Of a stretch of DNA of 64,000 bases, positions 34,967 to 47,526 are shown piece after piece; the first letter of the stretch is position 1; each line of letters opens with the position of its first letter. The stretch comes from Pontederia crassipes. Its lineage: Eukaryota; Streptophyta; Magnoliopsida; Commelinales; Pontederiaceae. The stretch lies in assembly GCA_030549335.1 (NCBI GenBank), contig CM060190.1:72492118-72556117 (forward strand), in the 5' to 3' direction. Made by a program: the position numbers and the translations under genes. A model generated the notes under the pieces. The model did no database searches. It saw only the letters and a program-made list of their open reading frames with translations, and had not been told where the DNA came from.

Positions 34967-37900
34967 ACTGTGGTAAGGTGGGCCATTTCGCTAGAGACTG
35001 CAAAGAGCCAAGACGTGCTGGACCTCCTCCGCAACGTAACGACGGACCACCTAGAATGGTGCAAGGCCGAGTATACAACATGAAGCCTGCAGACGAGCAA
35101 AGGGCAAATGACACCATCCAAGGTATGCTAAAAATTGATGGTGTTCATGCTAATATTCTCTTTGATTCAAGAGCTTCACATTCGTTCATTTTGGAGTAAT
35201 TCGCTCCGTTATTGAGCATAAAGCCACAAGCGACTAGTTTTCCACTTGACATTGGCACACGTCTGGGGTCCATCGTTACCCAGAAGTACATCCCCATGGT
35301 GCCGGTCAAAGTGGAAGGCAAGAACTTCTCCGCAGACCTTATCATCATTCCGATCAGGGACTACGATGCGGTGTTGGGTATGGACTGGTTGTCCTACCAT
35401 GATGCCTACCTACATTGCCGAGCAAAGAAGATACTAATCGGAACGCCATGAGGACCTCAGACTGTTGTCAGAGGTACATCACTAGAAAGGGGCAAGATCC
35501 TAGTGTCAGCTTTAAAGACACAAAAGATGCTGAAGAAAGGATGCCGGAGTTTCCTGACAAGTGTAATCAAGACAGGCAGAGTTGAAGTAGATCGAGATAG
35601 CATTGCTGTGGTGAAGGAATTTCCAGACGTCTTCCCAGATGATATTTCAGGATTGCCACCACGACGGGAGATTGACTTCCGCATTGACTTGGTGCCGGGC
35701 ACGGCACCTATATCAAAGGCTCCTTATCGAATGGCTCCAGCGGAAATGCTAGAATTGAAGACCCAAATCCAGGAGTTGCTGGATAAGGGATTCATTCGAC
35801 CGAGCGTTTCTCCATGGGGCGCTCCGGTATTGTGTGTAAAGAAGAAGGACGGGTCGATGAGGCTGTTCATAGACTATCGGATGTTGAACAAGGTCACAAT
35901 CAAGAACAAGTATCCACTACCAAGAATCGATGACCTGTTCGACCAATTGTCTTCGGCAAAGGTATTCTCGAAGATTGATCTGAGAAGTGGCTATCATCAA
36001 CTACGAATCACTGATGATGATGTGCCGAAGACCGCTTTCAGAACAAGATACGGGCATTATGAGTTCTTAGTGATGCCATTTGGACTGACTAATGCCCCCG
36101 CAACCTTCATGGACTTGATGAATAGAGTATTCAGGCCATACTTGGACAAGTTCGTAATCGTCTTCGTCGACGACATTCTTATATATTCGTCGAGCCCAGA
36201 AGAACACGAGGAACATCTAAGAGTTGTGCTACAGACCTTACGGAGCACAAATTGTACGCCAAATTCTCAAAATGTGAGTTTTGGTTGAAAGAGATTATGT
36301 TCTTCGGACATATTATCAGTGAAAATGGAATATCGGTAGATCCTGCAAAGGTGGAAGCAGTTGCCAACTGGGCACAACCGAAAAATGCGTCAGAGATTAG
36401 AAGCTTTCTTGGACTTGCTGGATATTACAGGAGATTCATTCAGGACTTTTCCAAAATTGCATCGCCACTAACAAACCTCACTAAGAAAGGTATCAAGTAT
36501 GAATGGTCACAGAGGTGTAAAGATAGCTTTCAAGAGTTTAAGAAGACACTGACAACGACGCCCATTCTAACCATACCTTCAGGCCAAGGAGGTTATGTCA
36601 TATATAGCAACGCATGCGGCACTGGTTTGGGATGCGTTTTGATGCAACACGGGAAGGTAATTGCATATGCATCAAGACAATTAAAGAAGCATGAGAGAAA
36701 TTATCCGACGCATGATCTCGAATTAGCAGCTGTGGTCTTCGCCCTCAAAATTTGGCGACACTATTTATATGGCGAAGAGTTTGAAATCTTCACAGACCAC
36801 AAGAGCTTGAAATACATTTTCTCTCAAAAAGATTTGAATATGCGTCAGAGGAGGTGGATTGAGTTTCTAAAGGATTATGAATTTGCTATCAGCTATCATC
36901 CAGGGAAGGCAAACTCAGTTGCTGACGCACTTAGTAGAAAATAGGGAGAATCACTCGCATGCTTGAGAGTGAGTCGTTGGAACATGATTGACTGCATTAT
37001 CCAGGTCAGTCCAGTGACCAACAGTGACGGTATACGAATTATGGCACACCTCGGCATATAACCCGAGCTACTATTGAAGATAGACAAAGCACAACCAAAC
37101 GATAGCGAGTACAACCACCTACTCAAGTTGTGCGAAAAGATTCCTACAATTTTTTCGGTCACAGATGGAGTGATCAGATATAGGGGACGATTGTGGGTCC
37201 CTGAGTATGAAGCATTGAGAAGACAAGTGTTGGATGAATGCCACAAGTCAAAATTCACCATTCATCCTGGAAGCACGAAGATGTTCAAAGACTTGAAACG
37301 GACCTTCTGGTGGAATAATATGAAGAAAGATGTGACTGAGTACGTTGCAAGATGCCTAGTATGCCAACAAGTGAAAGTGGAACATCAGAGACCTTACGGT
37401 GTACTACAAGAACTTGGAATCCCACAATGGAAATGGAAAAAGGTGACTATGGATTTCGTCACTGGGCTTCCAAGAACTCAACAAGGCCATGATGCAATAT
37501 GGGTGGTGGTGGACCGGTTTAGCAAGGCAGCCCATTTCATCCCCATCAAATGGAAACAGTCTATCGAAAGTCTGATGGACATTTATATTAAGGAGGTTAT
37601 CCGACTACATGGAGTGCCAGTCTCCATTGTGTCGGATAGAGATCCACGATTTACGGCCAAATTTTGGCGGAGCATACAGAGTGCTTTTGGAACAAAATTA
37701 AATTTCAGTACTGCGTTCCATCCTCAGACAGACGGGCAATCTGAACGAACGATTCAGACATTAGAAGACATGCTCCGTGCATGTGCATTGGATTGGAGTG
37801 GCAGTTGGGACACGCACATCCCAATGATCGAGTTCGCATACAATAACAGTTACCACTCCAGCATAGGCATGGCACCATTTGCAGCCATGTATGGAAGGCC

Positions 37901-38498
37901 TTGTCGCTCTCCCATATGTTGGAGTGAGGTGGGAGGACGACAATTCTTATCAGAGGAGTTAATGAAGCAAACCAAGGAAGATGCTGAAAAAGTTCGCCTT
38001 ATTAGAGAGAGGTTGAAAACAGCATTCACAAGACAGAAAACATATGCTGACAAGAAGAGAAGAGAACGAATTTTTAAAGTGGAAGATCGAATTATGTTAA
38101 AAGTTTCTCCAATGAAAGGGGTAATGAGATTCAACAAGAAGGGTAAGTTGAGTCCAAGGTATGTTGGCCCCTTCGAAGTACTTGCATTGATCGGAGATGC
38201 AGCTTGCAGGTTGGCGTTGCCTCCATCATATGGACACGTGCATAATGTTTTTCACGTGTCAATGTTGCGCAAGTACCAACAGGATGATGCTAATGTGGTG
38301 AATATGGAGGAATCAAATTTAAATGTAGATCTGACATATGCTGAGCAGCCTATAGAAGTCTTGGAGTACCAAACTAAGCATATGAAGAATAAAATGGTAC
38401 CCATGGTGAGGGTGGCTTGGACACATCATAGAGATGAAGATGCCACATGGGAACTGGAAGAAGAAACGAGAAGAGATTTTCCAGAATTATTTAGATGA
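34917..38498 (+). pseudogene. Gypsy pol: zinc knuckle, protease, RT, RNase H, integrase, chromo-like tail
   Basis: Zinc knuckle near 34955-35010. The protease active site reads FDSRASHSF (35160-35190), with Arg where DSGAS is expected, and a TAG at 35197. RT shows LRSGYHQL and [10 protein letters not shown] (36150-36195); RNase H 36550-36930; integrase zinc region and core (WWNNMKKDV, CLVCQQVK, MDFVTGLP, VSDRDPRF, HPQTDGQSE) 37310-37750. The C-terminus has PIEVLEYQTKH and ATWELEEE (38350-38470), the chromodomain-like tail of Tekay/Del-type chromoviruses. Breaks: TAG 35197, TGA 35449, one-base deletion near 36242, TAG 36942, a stop near 37060. Confidence 0.85.
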
Positions 38499-38557
38499 GA
38501 TAATATAATTTCTTTTATTCAAATTCGAGGACGAATTTATTTTTAAGGAGGTTATGA

Positions 38558-40798
38558 TGTAACGACCCTGATTTTTCAGGATTTAATAAATAGATATTTT
38601 ATTATTTTATTTTGAAAAATATTGTTATTAATATTACTATATGTAATAATTCTGAAAATAAAATAAAATTGAGAGGAGTTTGATTAGGGATAGGATTATT
38701 CAATTAATTTCGTAATTTATCTAATTAAATATTAGAATAAATAGGGAGTGGTTAAAGGGATAAATTAGAGGATTTAATTTGAATGAGATTAGATAATATG
38801 GTTAGAGAGTAATTAAAAATTTGTAAACACTATAAATAAGAATAGGGGGGTACGAACGTTTTGGCTTCGTCTGCGTGATTTTCGGCTTCGTCTTTGGCGA
38901 CGTTAGAGAATAAGGCACGGAGGTACGTAGGGGGATTCCATTTTCCTATTGTGTCATAATATTTTACGGTGCAATCTAGTTTGAAATTAAAATTATTACG
39001 GCCGCAATATTTATTTGCTATTGCATCGCAAGGTTTTATAACGCAATCTAATTTTAAATTAGAAGTATTACGGCCGTAAATTTGTTTGGCCCTAATTTTC
39101 TGTTCCGGCCATCAAGAGAGAGAAGAGTAGAGCTTTACGGTCGAGAAAAGGGTGGAGAGAGAATTAGAAAAAAAAATGTTTTCGGCCGTAATGAAATAGA
39201 GAGGTAGAGAATTTCGGCCGTAAAGGAATAGAGAGAATATTAGAGAGAGAAAGGGAAGATGGATTGGCAGTAAGAGAATTAAAAAAAGAAGAAGAAAAGG
39301 ATGAAGCTTACGGCCGTAATGGAATAGGGGGTAAAAGTTTACGGCCGTAATGAAATAGGGGGTAAAAGTTTATGGCCGTAACGGATAGGGGGTAAAAGTT
39401 TATGGCCGTAATGGAATAGGGGGTAAAATCTGGAGAGAGAAAGATGTAGAAAAAAAAGGGAAGAGAATTTACGGCCGTAAAAATCAGAGAAGATAGAGAG
39501 AGAAAAAAAATGATGTTACGGCCGTAATGAACAGGGAGAAAGATTTGGAGAGAGAAAATTTCTCCAACCTCTCGGCCAGTACAAAGAGTACACCACCGAG
39601 AGTTATTATTTATTTTTGAGTAAATTTTAATTACTGATTATTATTATTGTTATTAATTAATTTGATGTATTAATGATATTGTTGGTAATTGATCTGTTTA
39701 TATTATGATGAAATTTTGATTGTATTGTTGACCTACTTAGTTTTGAGTTCAGGATTTATCTAATCAAATTGATAATTTATTTAAAGATAGACATTTTAGG
39801 TAAACAAGATAAAAGCCGAAAGCTACTGGACCCATGTTCACTGATTGCCATTAAGCCGGGACCAATTGAATTGAATTGAATTGAATGTGGCAGATAGTGT
39901 AAAAGCTATGGCTGTCCTGTGTATGGCCACTCGTCCCCCACCATACACGAACTCATTGAATCGTATCGGGCTTGCCGTGGCACTGATCCCCCACTGGTCT
40001 GCATGAAAGTGGCATGATGTCCCTTAATTGACTGAGCGCTCCTCATTGAATTAGATAACTCCGAACATTGAAAATCGAATCGAATTGAATTGAATTGAAA
40101 TTGGAATTGAAGTGAATGGAATTAAATCATGGTCATTTGGATATATTGGCATGGAGTTGGTAATTATTATTGCCCTATTGAATTGAATTATTATTGGCCA
40201 ATTACCATTGAATATTGAATTGGAAATTGTTAATTAAATATTGATCTATTAATCAGGCAATTGATAATTATTAATTGGAACAATTGTTATTGATACATTG
40301 GTCTGTTGACCATAGCCTGATATATTGTTCATATTGATAAATTGTTAATTGATTATTGTATTGACTGCTCAATCGACTCATTATTGATTTTATCTTATTT
40401 TCGATTGAGCATATTGATTGTCTTTTAGACCCTACGTACTGAGTATTTTTATACTCATGGATATTTCCCTGTACATGGATCCGTGCAGATGAGAGAGCTA
40501 GAGATGATGGTCCTGCAGATGGCTACGCTCAGTGACAGACAGATGTTGCACATGGCATTAGATCTAGTGATTTAGTTTTATTACTTCCGCACTTATTAGA
40601 ATTGTAAACTCATGGATGTTTTAGCATTTCGATTATTATGGATTATTAGTTATTATTTTTGAAAAGTCTTCCGCATTTATGTTTTATATTCTGCACTTTA
40701 TATATTTTATTCCGCAAAAATATTTTATAAAAAATTTAAGTAGCGCCTCTGGGACGACTCTGAGCACGTGAAAATCACGTGGGTCTCAGGGCGTTACA
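38558..40798 (+). repeat. 3' LTR of the complete gypsy element
   Basis: It is 2241 bp, collinear with the 5' LTR, including the palindrome cluster. Differences are scattered substitutions and one- to few-base indels. Confidence 0.9.
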
Positions 40799-42032
40799 TA
40801 AAGTCATACTTCAATGTTGTTCAATCGTCGATTAAATAGTAGATTCGTCAATATTAGTCACATGTAGGCTCTTCGCTTATTTGGTAGACGTTGTTGATGC
40901 CGGCTATATGGTTGCAGGTTCGAATTTTATATTTGTTATTTTACACTATTATTTTCTAATCATACTATTTTATTAAAAATATTATAATAAATTAAGATAC
41001 AAAAAATGTATAAAATATATAATTTATTATAAATTATTCAAATGAATTTTGTTTATTATTTTATTCCTGGAACCATAATATTTAAATAAAAATTAGCCAA
41101 CATTTGTTTTATATTTGTTATTTTAATCATACTAAATTTATTAAAAATATTATAATAAATTTAAATTAAGATAGATAAAAATGGATAAAATATATAATTT
41201 ATTAGAAGCGATTCCAATAAATTTTTTATTATTTTATTTATGGACCATAATATTTAAATAAAAATTAAATGATATGATGAAAATAAGATATAATGTTTAT
41301 GGTAATAATGACAACAAAATAATACTACTTTCGACCAAAAAAATAGACTATAATTTTGTTATACATTTTTCTATTTGAATTTAAATTTATTTATTTCGCT
41401 ATATGAATTTATGAAACTTCAATTGAATTTACATGACAATCTAAAAATATATATAGCATTTGAAATTATTATAAGTTTATATTATGAATTTTTATTCACT
41501 AATTATTCATATTATTTATTTGTATGTATTTATTAATATATTTTTATTTAATTTATAAAATAATAATAATTTAATTAATATTGTATCTAAATTTTATGTA
41601 TTTATAGTTTACGATATGATTTTATCCCCTCTAAAATTAACTTAGGTAGAAACTAGAATTTGACAACCTTACGTGCAACTAATGTACACTACATGACCAT
41701 TGGTAATGTTAGTTCTCATGCTGTAAAACACGGGCCGGTCGGATCGGCGTCCGATCATAAAAATGACTCGTGAGTTATCTCAAATCTGTTCTTGAAGTTG
41801 ACCCACTTTTATCCAGGCAAAGCCTGAGTTCAACCGATCGATTACCGATCGATCCGACGGATTTGAATAATCCGGTCGAATCAAGATAAAAATAAGTTTG
41901 AAAAAATTTTTAAAAAAAAATAGGACACATTAATTGTTTAAAATTCATGCTCTAACTTTTCTTCATTTTACATAATATATCCCCTATATTTCTTTAACTT
42001 ATAATTATGAAGATTTTATCATTTTAAGATAA
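40799..42032. other. AT-rich DNA with a decayed GATCGG-rich repeat
   Basis: There is no gene. From about 41735 to 41885 a GC-richer stretch (GGGCCGGTCGGATCGGCGTC and CCGATCGATCCGACGG) resembles 42545-42650, so one small DNA element may span 41.7-42.65 kb with the RTE stub inserted inside. Confidence 0.4.
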
Positions 42033-42046
42033 TAATTATTTATTTG

Positions 42047-42391
42047 GATGTGTGGTCATACAAGATTAGATAAGATTAGGAATGACCATATACGTGAACG
42101 AGTCGGAGTGGCTCCTATTAGTGAGAAAATGGTAGAGAATCGTTTGAGATGGTTTGATCATGTTCAGAGAAGACCATTAGATGCGCCAGTAAGAAGAATA
42201 GATCAAATAATCTGGAGTCCGATAAAAAGAGGGAGAGGGAGGCCAAGGTGGACACTTGGCGAACTAATAGAGCAAGATCTATTGGTGAATAATATACCGA
42301 AAGGTTTGGTTACTAATAGAGCGGAATGGCGTCGTATGATCCATGTAGCCGACCCCACCTAGTGGGATAAGGCTTTGTTGTTGTTGTTGTG
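42047..42391 (+). mobile_element. 5'-truncated RTE-type LINE, C-terminal reverse-transcriptase stub
   Basis: It is exactly flanked by the 14-bp duplication TAATTATTTATTTG (42033-42046 and 42392-42405). It encodes 104 residues without a stop (42048-42362): MCGHTRLDKIRNDHI, RVGVAPISEKM, ENRLRWFDHVQRRPLDAP, KRGRGRPRWTL, RAEWRRMIHVADPT. This is the conserved C-terminus of plant RTE reverse transcriptases. After the stop comes GTGGGATAAGGCTTTG and a TTG-repeat tail, the usual 3' end. The extreme 5' truncation fits target-primed reverse transcription that stopped early. Confidence 0.9.
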
Positions 42392-42405
42392 TAATTATTT
42401 ATTTG

Positions 42406-43063
42406 CTAGTTACTTTATTATATTATTTGACTTATTATACCATTTTATTTTACTTATTATGTTTTTTATTTATTTATTATGCATCTTATAATGATATTAA
42501 GAATAGGAAATAAATGTATTTAACATATTTTATTTTTTATTAATTTATGTTATTTAATCCTATTGATCGATTTGATTTGGTCCGATGTTTCTGTTTGACC
42601 CAGTCCGACCGATTCAACTTGATCAATTCAGATCGATGGCCGGATCAAATTTTATGACATTAATTAGTTCAACAATCTTTCTTACACATGTAATGAGTCA
42701 TTATTCATATTTTTTTAGATCGAGACCAATTAACCGGTGTCCAAAAAATGTCTACTACGATAGAATATCATGTGAGTCACGTATACATCACACTTCAACA
42801 ACTTAGGCATAAATGGTCACTCAATCACATGATAATTTATATTATGACATGTTAAAAATACATAGTTGCTCGGTAAACTTCAAAAGTAATTAGTGTTATG
42901 ACACGTTAGGGATTAATCTCCATATAATGTTGATGAACAAGGAACTCTAAGGTTTATTTATCTGTAATTTATTTTTCTCTCCTAGCTTTTACCATCAAAT
43001 TTATAATTTATTTATGGTTTATGATTTTGGAAAGCAATAACATGGCCCCCTCCAAATTTTCAG
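42406..43063. other. AT-rich DNA and intron-like lead into the LRR exon
   Basis: About 42545-42660 is the GATCGG-rich repeat half. From about 42945 the sequence (TTTATTTTTCTCTCCTAGCTTTTACC) resembles the intron before exon 4 of copy 1 (10010-10105), marking where the duplicated gene segment of copy 2 begins. No exon 3 equivalent was found. Confidence 0.45.
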
Positions 43064-43689
43064 GAATCTATCAAAAAATTACATAACGGGTTCTTTGCCA
43101 ACATTCTTTGGGAACTTCACCGGCATGCAATATTTGTAAGATTTTTCAACACAGAAAATTTTCTGATTTCCTCCTGATCTCCAAAACTTTATGCTAAAAT
43201 AATATTTTATGAGATTATCCTTTTCCTTTTTATGGCATAAATTTAAATAATAATTAAATAGATATATAATTTATGTGAAAAATCTCTTCAATGGGGAGAA
43301 AACTACAAGAAAGCAACAATACAAAATTCAGAATTGTTTCTTTTGATTTATTAGAGAATATAAAAATAATCTGGAATGTCATTGATATTATTTTCAAATG
43401 AAAGGGATATTTATCTTTCTAGAATATCTCAAATTGAATGATCTTATAATTCTTCTTCTCTCTCCTTTTTTTCGATAAATTATACACGTTTTCAATCTTA
43501 TAATTTTAATTTATAATCAAATTATCCTTGACCTGTTTGATTAGGGACTAAGCTCAGTTCTAATCTAGTTCTTCAAATAAAAACATGCGATATCATTCTC
43601 AGATGGAATCACACCATATTTAGGTCACGTTTTTTTATAATGAAACTAAGCTGAAACCACCGCCAAACAAGACATGGTGGTCTGATTTT

Positions 43690-44590
43690 CGATTCCATAT
43701 ACGACGGCTATTATTGTTAATGCTCTTGTTGAAAATATTGTCAAATTGTATGGTGTGCCACCATCAATCGTGAGCGATAGAAACAAAATTTTCACTAACC
43801 AATTTTGAAAGAAACTTTGTCGTTTACAACAAACCCAATTGACAATGAACACAACTTATCATCCTTATACAGATGAATAACTAAAGTTGTCAATAGATGT
43901 TTAAAATCTTATCTTTGTTGTTTCTCAAATGATAAGTATAAAAATTGTGTGAAGTGACTTTCTTGGGCAGGGTGGCAATACAACTTTTCACTCTTCAACA
44001 AAACTAACTCCTTTTGAAGCTATATATGGATATCCCCTCTCGCTATTGCTCAATATTCAACATGTGCTATTATTGTTAATGTTGTGAATATTGAATTACA
44101 TGATTGAGGTACTAAAGCTATTGAAGAATAATCTTACTAATGCTCAATTCCAAATGAAACAACAAGATGACAAAAACTGAACTAAGAGTGAATTTCAATT
44201 TGGAGACAGTTTATTTTTGTCTGCAGCCATATAAACAACTTTCTGTTTGAAATTTAATGAAATTAGTGTCTCGATTTTATGGGCCTTATAAAGTTTTGGA
44301 GCGAATTGGGATATTAGCTTATCATTTCTTGCCTTAAGAAGAAGGTTGTGGATAATGTTTCTATGCTACATCACCTTTCTGAATTGAATTCAAATGGCAA
44401 TGTTCATGCAATACTTGAAATGATTTTGAACTGTCATTTTATTCAACAAAAGAATGCTACTTGGGAACGCGATCGAAGAGTCATGAAGTTACTGAATGGT
44501 TGATTAAATGGATGAATTCGTCAATTGAGGATGCTACTTGAGAATATTATCAATCTCTGCAAAAAAGGTTCATGAGTTTGTTGTTGCTCA
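43690..44590 (+). pseudogene. Decayed gypsy integrase fragment
   Basis: It lies in the intron after the first LRR exon of copy 2. Broken + frames read IVKLYGVPPSIVSDRNKIFTNQF (43735-43805), TYHPYTDE (43855), TPFEAIYGYPP (44010-44030), and later ATWERD (44460). These are positions of a gypsy integrase core and its C-terminal tail. Stops are frequent. It is a different and older gypsy lineage than the element at 31522. Confidence 0.7.
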
Positions 44591-44599
44591 ACCCAATGT

Positions 44600-45841
44600 T
44601 GTTAGGATCGGACCGGACAAACGACCTGGATAGGTGTTCATTTTAGGTCGAACTGATCGAACCAATCGGACCAGATGGTTGGACTAGATAGTAATAAAAT
44701 ATTATATTTAATATGATATATTAAATTAAGCTATTCTATTTTGAATATATACCTATGTCAAAATGTAATTATACAAAAAAAACAACAATAATAAATCATA
44801 AATTTTAAATTTATGATTTGATGTTAAAATTATTACACACTTAATAAATGCAAATCTTATTGAATCTCATTATTATATATAGATTTTCTCTTCTTTAAAA
44901 TTTTTATAATTTTTTTCCAAAATATTATGAAAAGATCATATATTATATAAATAAAGATATAGTATAATTAGTGATTTATTAAATTTGAACTTATTAAATA
45001 TTAAATTAAAGAAATTTTAAATTTGTGCATATATATATATATATATATATAATACTATACTATATTAAGTATGTTATAGTTTTATTGTGTATTATGCATA
45101 TATCAAAGAAGTTTGCACCATTCATCTCTAACTAATTTATCTAATATAACAAATAATATATATAATATAATAAATATATAATTAACTTATATTATAATAT
45201 AAATTTATGATATTAAAATTTTGAATAAAATAATAATTCATAAGTTAAAATTCAAAACTTAATAAATTCTAGACTAAATGAGGAAAAAAGGAATAAATAA
45301 AGCGTACAAACATACTCCCACATTGATAATACTAGCAACACAAAAGTAGGTGGACTACAACTATAAATAAATGAGAATACTAGTGGATCATCGTGATTAT
45401 TCATGAAGGAAGTTCATTTTTAAATATTTTTAAATTTATAATAATAAATTTTATAAAATTATTTCTTAACAAAAGAAATAATAAAAAAATTGGTTTACCA
45501 AAAAATCACGGTTCAATCCGATTTTTTTCGGTTTTGACCAATTTTGATCGGTTCTTGACATTTATTTTATTTTTTGTTGCTCTACATTAACATTGCAATC
45601 GAAAACTATCTATGGACTGTAGGGACGAGGGAGATTGTGTGCAAAATTATTAGAAGTGGCGGAACAAACCTACTCCTTTATTAGACCATTATGTAAGCAG
45701 GATGATAAATTTCTAATTAAATTCATGGCGTGGCATCTCTAGCTGGGTCAATAAAGATAATAAAGAACTACATTTTCTCTTTAGGTCCTGCGTTCCATGA
45801 AGTTTTATTGTCCATAACTTGTTCAGTCATGTGCTTTCCAG
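44600..45841. other. Intron sequence of copy 2 with a decayed GATCGG/GGTT-rich element
   Basis: The left part (GTTAGGATCGGACCGGAC and CTGATCGAACCAATCGGACC, near 44607-44670) and the right part (ACGGTTCAATCCGAT and GACCAATTTTGATCGG, near 45509-45555) are loosely inverted, with AT-rich DNA between. This suggests an old non-autonomous DNA element. A (TA)n tract sits near 45030-45050. No gene was seen. Confidence 0.35.
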
Positions 45842-46294
45842 GGATTTACATGTTAATACTTTATCAGGATCAATACCGAAGGAGCTTGGGAATCTTAAGA
45901 ACCTTCGGGTCTTGTAAGATTAATAAGCATGACCCTAAAAATTGTAGCTCTCCATGTCGTTTGTCCTTTGCATTCCATCAAACAAACAAGGACGTTTTAT
46001 TTTTCCTGACTTCTTCAGTCGCGTGTTATAACAGGGATTTACATGCTAATGCTTTGTCAGGAGCAATACCGAAGGAGCTTGGGAAACTTAAGAACCTCGG
46101 AGTCTTGTAAGATTAATAAGCATGACACTAAAAATTGTAGCTCCCCATCTCCTTCGTCCCTTGCATTCCTTCTAACAAGGAAGTTTTATTGTTCCTAACT
46201 TCTTCAATCGTGCACTTTACAGGTTTTTACATGTTAATGCTTTATCAGGACCAATACCGAAGGAGCTTGGGAATCTTAAGAACCTGTGGGTCTT
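45842..46294 (+). repeat. Tandem triplication of one LRR exon with its intron
   Basis: Three 72-base exons (45842, 46035, 46223) encode DLHVNTLSGSIPKELGNLKN, DLHANALSGAIPKELGKLKN and FLHVNALSGPIPKELGNLKN. Unit spacings are 193 and 188 bp. The introns between them are alike (GATTAATAAGCATGAC after each donor, and a TTTTATT..CCT-ACTT..TTCA stretch before the acceptor). All are phase 2 with GT-AG ends, so each could be spliced in without changing the frame. Confidence 0.9.
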
Positions 46295-46771
46295 GTAAGA
46301 TTAACGAGCATGACACTAGAAATTGTGGTTAATTAAGAAAGCAACATGCAAAAACTGAATTAAAATTTTTTAGGAGTATTGGCACAAACGACTTCAGTAG
46401 CACAATCCCACCTGAATTGGGTAGCATGATAGGCCTACTAGAATTGTGAGCTTTATCAACCATTTCAAGCATCTTCTACTAATTGCATGACACTCTTAAC
46501 AAGTACGTGCTAGTGAAAGTTTTATGCCATCTTGTATCAACAGGCACATGGATAGCTCTGGGCTTAGTGGCCACATACCATCTGAACTATCTAATCTTAA
46601 GAGCTTAACGGCACTGTAATTACTCAAGTCCTTAGCAGTGTTCTATTTGAACTCTGATGTCTTTCTATAATATTTACTTGACTATAAATTTTCTTTCAGA
46701 TGGATATCAGATAACGATTTCACTGGTAAAGTACCTGATTTCTTCGGAAGTCTTGCAGGTCTGACAGAATT

Positions 46772-47526
46772 GTAAGGCCTCATACAATTTCAACACATTC
46801 TCCAACTTATTTCCTCCGTCCTTGAGTCTTGTACTCTATAAACACAATGAGGCCTACTGCCTACATAGTTGCTACTAGTTAGCCTCACGTGGACTTTCCA
46901 AAAACTTCATACTTAAATATTTTAATATTACATTGTGACTTATCAACAACAGAATATAATTTTTTCTCAAAGGGACAATAACCATACAACACATATTACA
47001 ATAAGCTCAATCCACTTATTGTATACCAAAAATGTAGACCGGTCATAGTCATACTACAATAAAATTATGATTTATTGACCAGTTTTTAGGACTAATTATA
47101 TTTAATTCTTTAAAATATAAATATTAGAAACTAATGTGATATTAATCTCAAATTCTTATCCGTGTTGAATCAAAATTTAATTTATGGTCACTAATAAATT
47201 ATTCTTTAAGAACTAATGGAAAAATTTTGGTCTTTAATGGCCAACTTGTAGAAATCACGAGGGACTAAGATATTTTGGTCTAAAAAAATATTAAAGATTA
47301 AAATTGAGGTTTTAGGAATTAATGTGTTTGATTTTTAAAAAGCTTTTTTTGGTGCAGTGTCAAAGTCGTAGCGTCTTCTTAATCTTTGCCGTGTGGCGGG
47401 AATCTATTTGGGAACGTTATATGTGCGCTGTAATTACCAGGCATCTTCTCAAAATAGCACATAACTTTAGTATTTTTAGGACCACCTAAAATAAAGTTGT
47501 GTCTATTTCCATTATTTATGGCATAG
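46772..47526 (+). other. Intron of copy 2
   Basis: It is about 755 bp, AT-rich, bounded by GTAAGG at 46772 and GCATAG at 47526. A stretch near 47085-47350 (repeated phrases about GGACTAA and TTTTGGTC) may be a small decayed repeat. Confidence 0.45.

Larger units (their letters stand above)
31522..40798 (+). mobile_element. Full-length Ty3/gypsy retrotransposon with 2.2-kb LTRs
   Basis: Two LTRs (31522-33768, 38558-40798) share TGTAACGACC...GCGTTACA ends. The flanks TAAAA (left) and TAAAG (right) look like a 5-bp TSD with one change. The primer site AAGGTATCGGAGCC lies just after the 5' LTR, and the polypurine stretch AAGGAGGTTATGA just before the 3' LTR. The order protease-RT-RNase H-integrase shows Ty3/gypsy. 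The LTRs differ at about 2% over the first 230 bp that I compared. Its coding part is broken, so it is not autonomous. Confidence 0.9.

Noticed and set aside
34160-35121. Minus-strand frames of 74-126 codons
   Set aside because: They are shadows of gypsy gag and the zinc-knuckle region.
40866-40930. tRNA-like or SINE-like stretch with GGTTCGAATTTTAT resembling a B box
   Set aside because: No cloverleaf could be built: no matching acceptor stem or anticodon arm, and no 3' tail or TSD. Probably chance.
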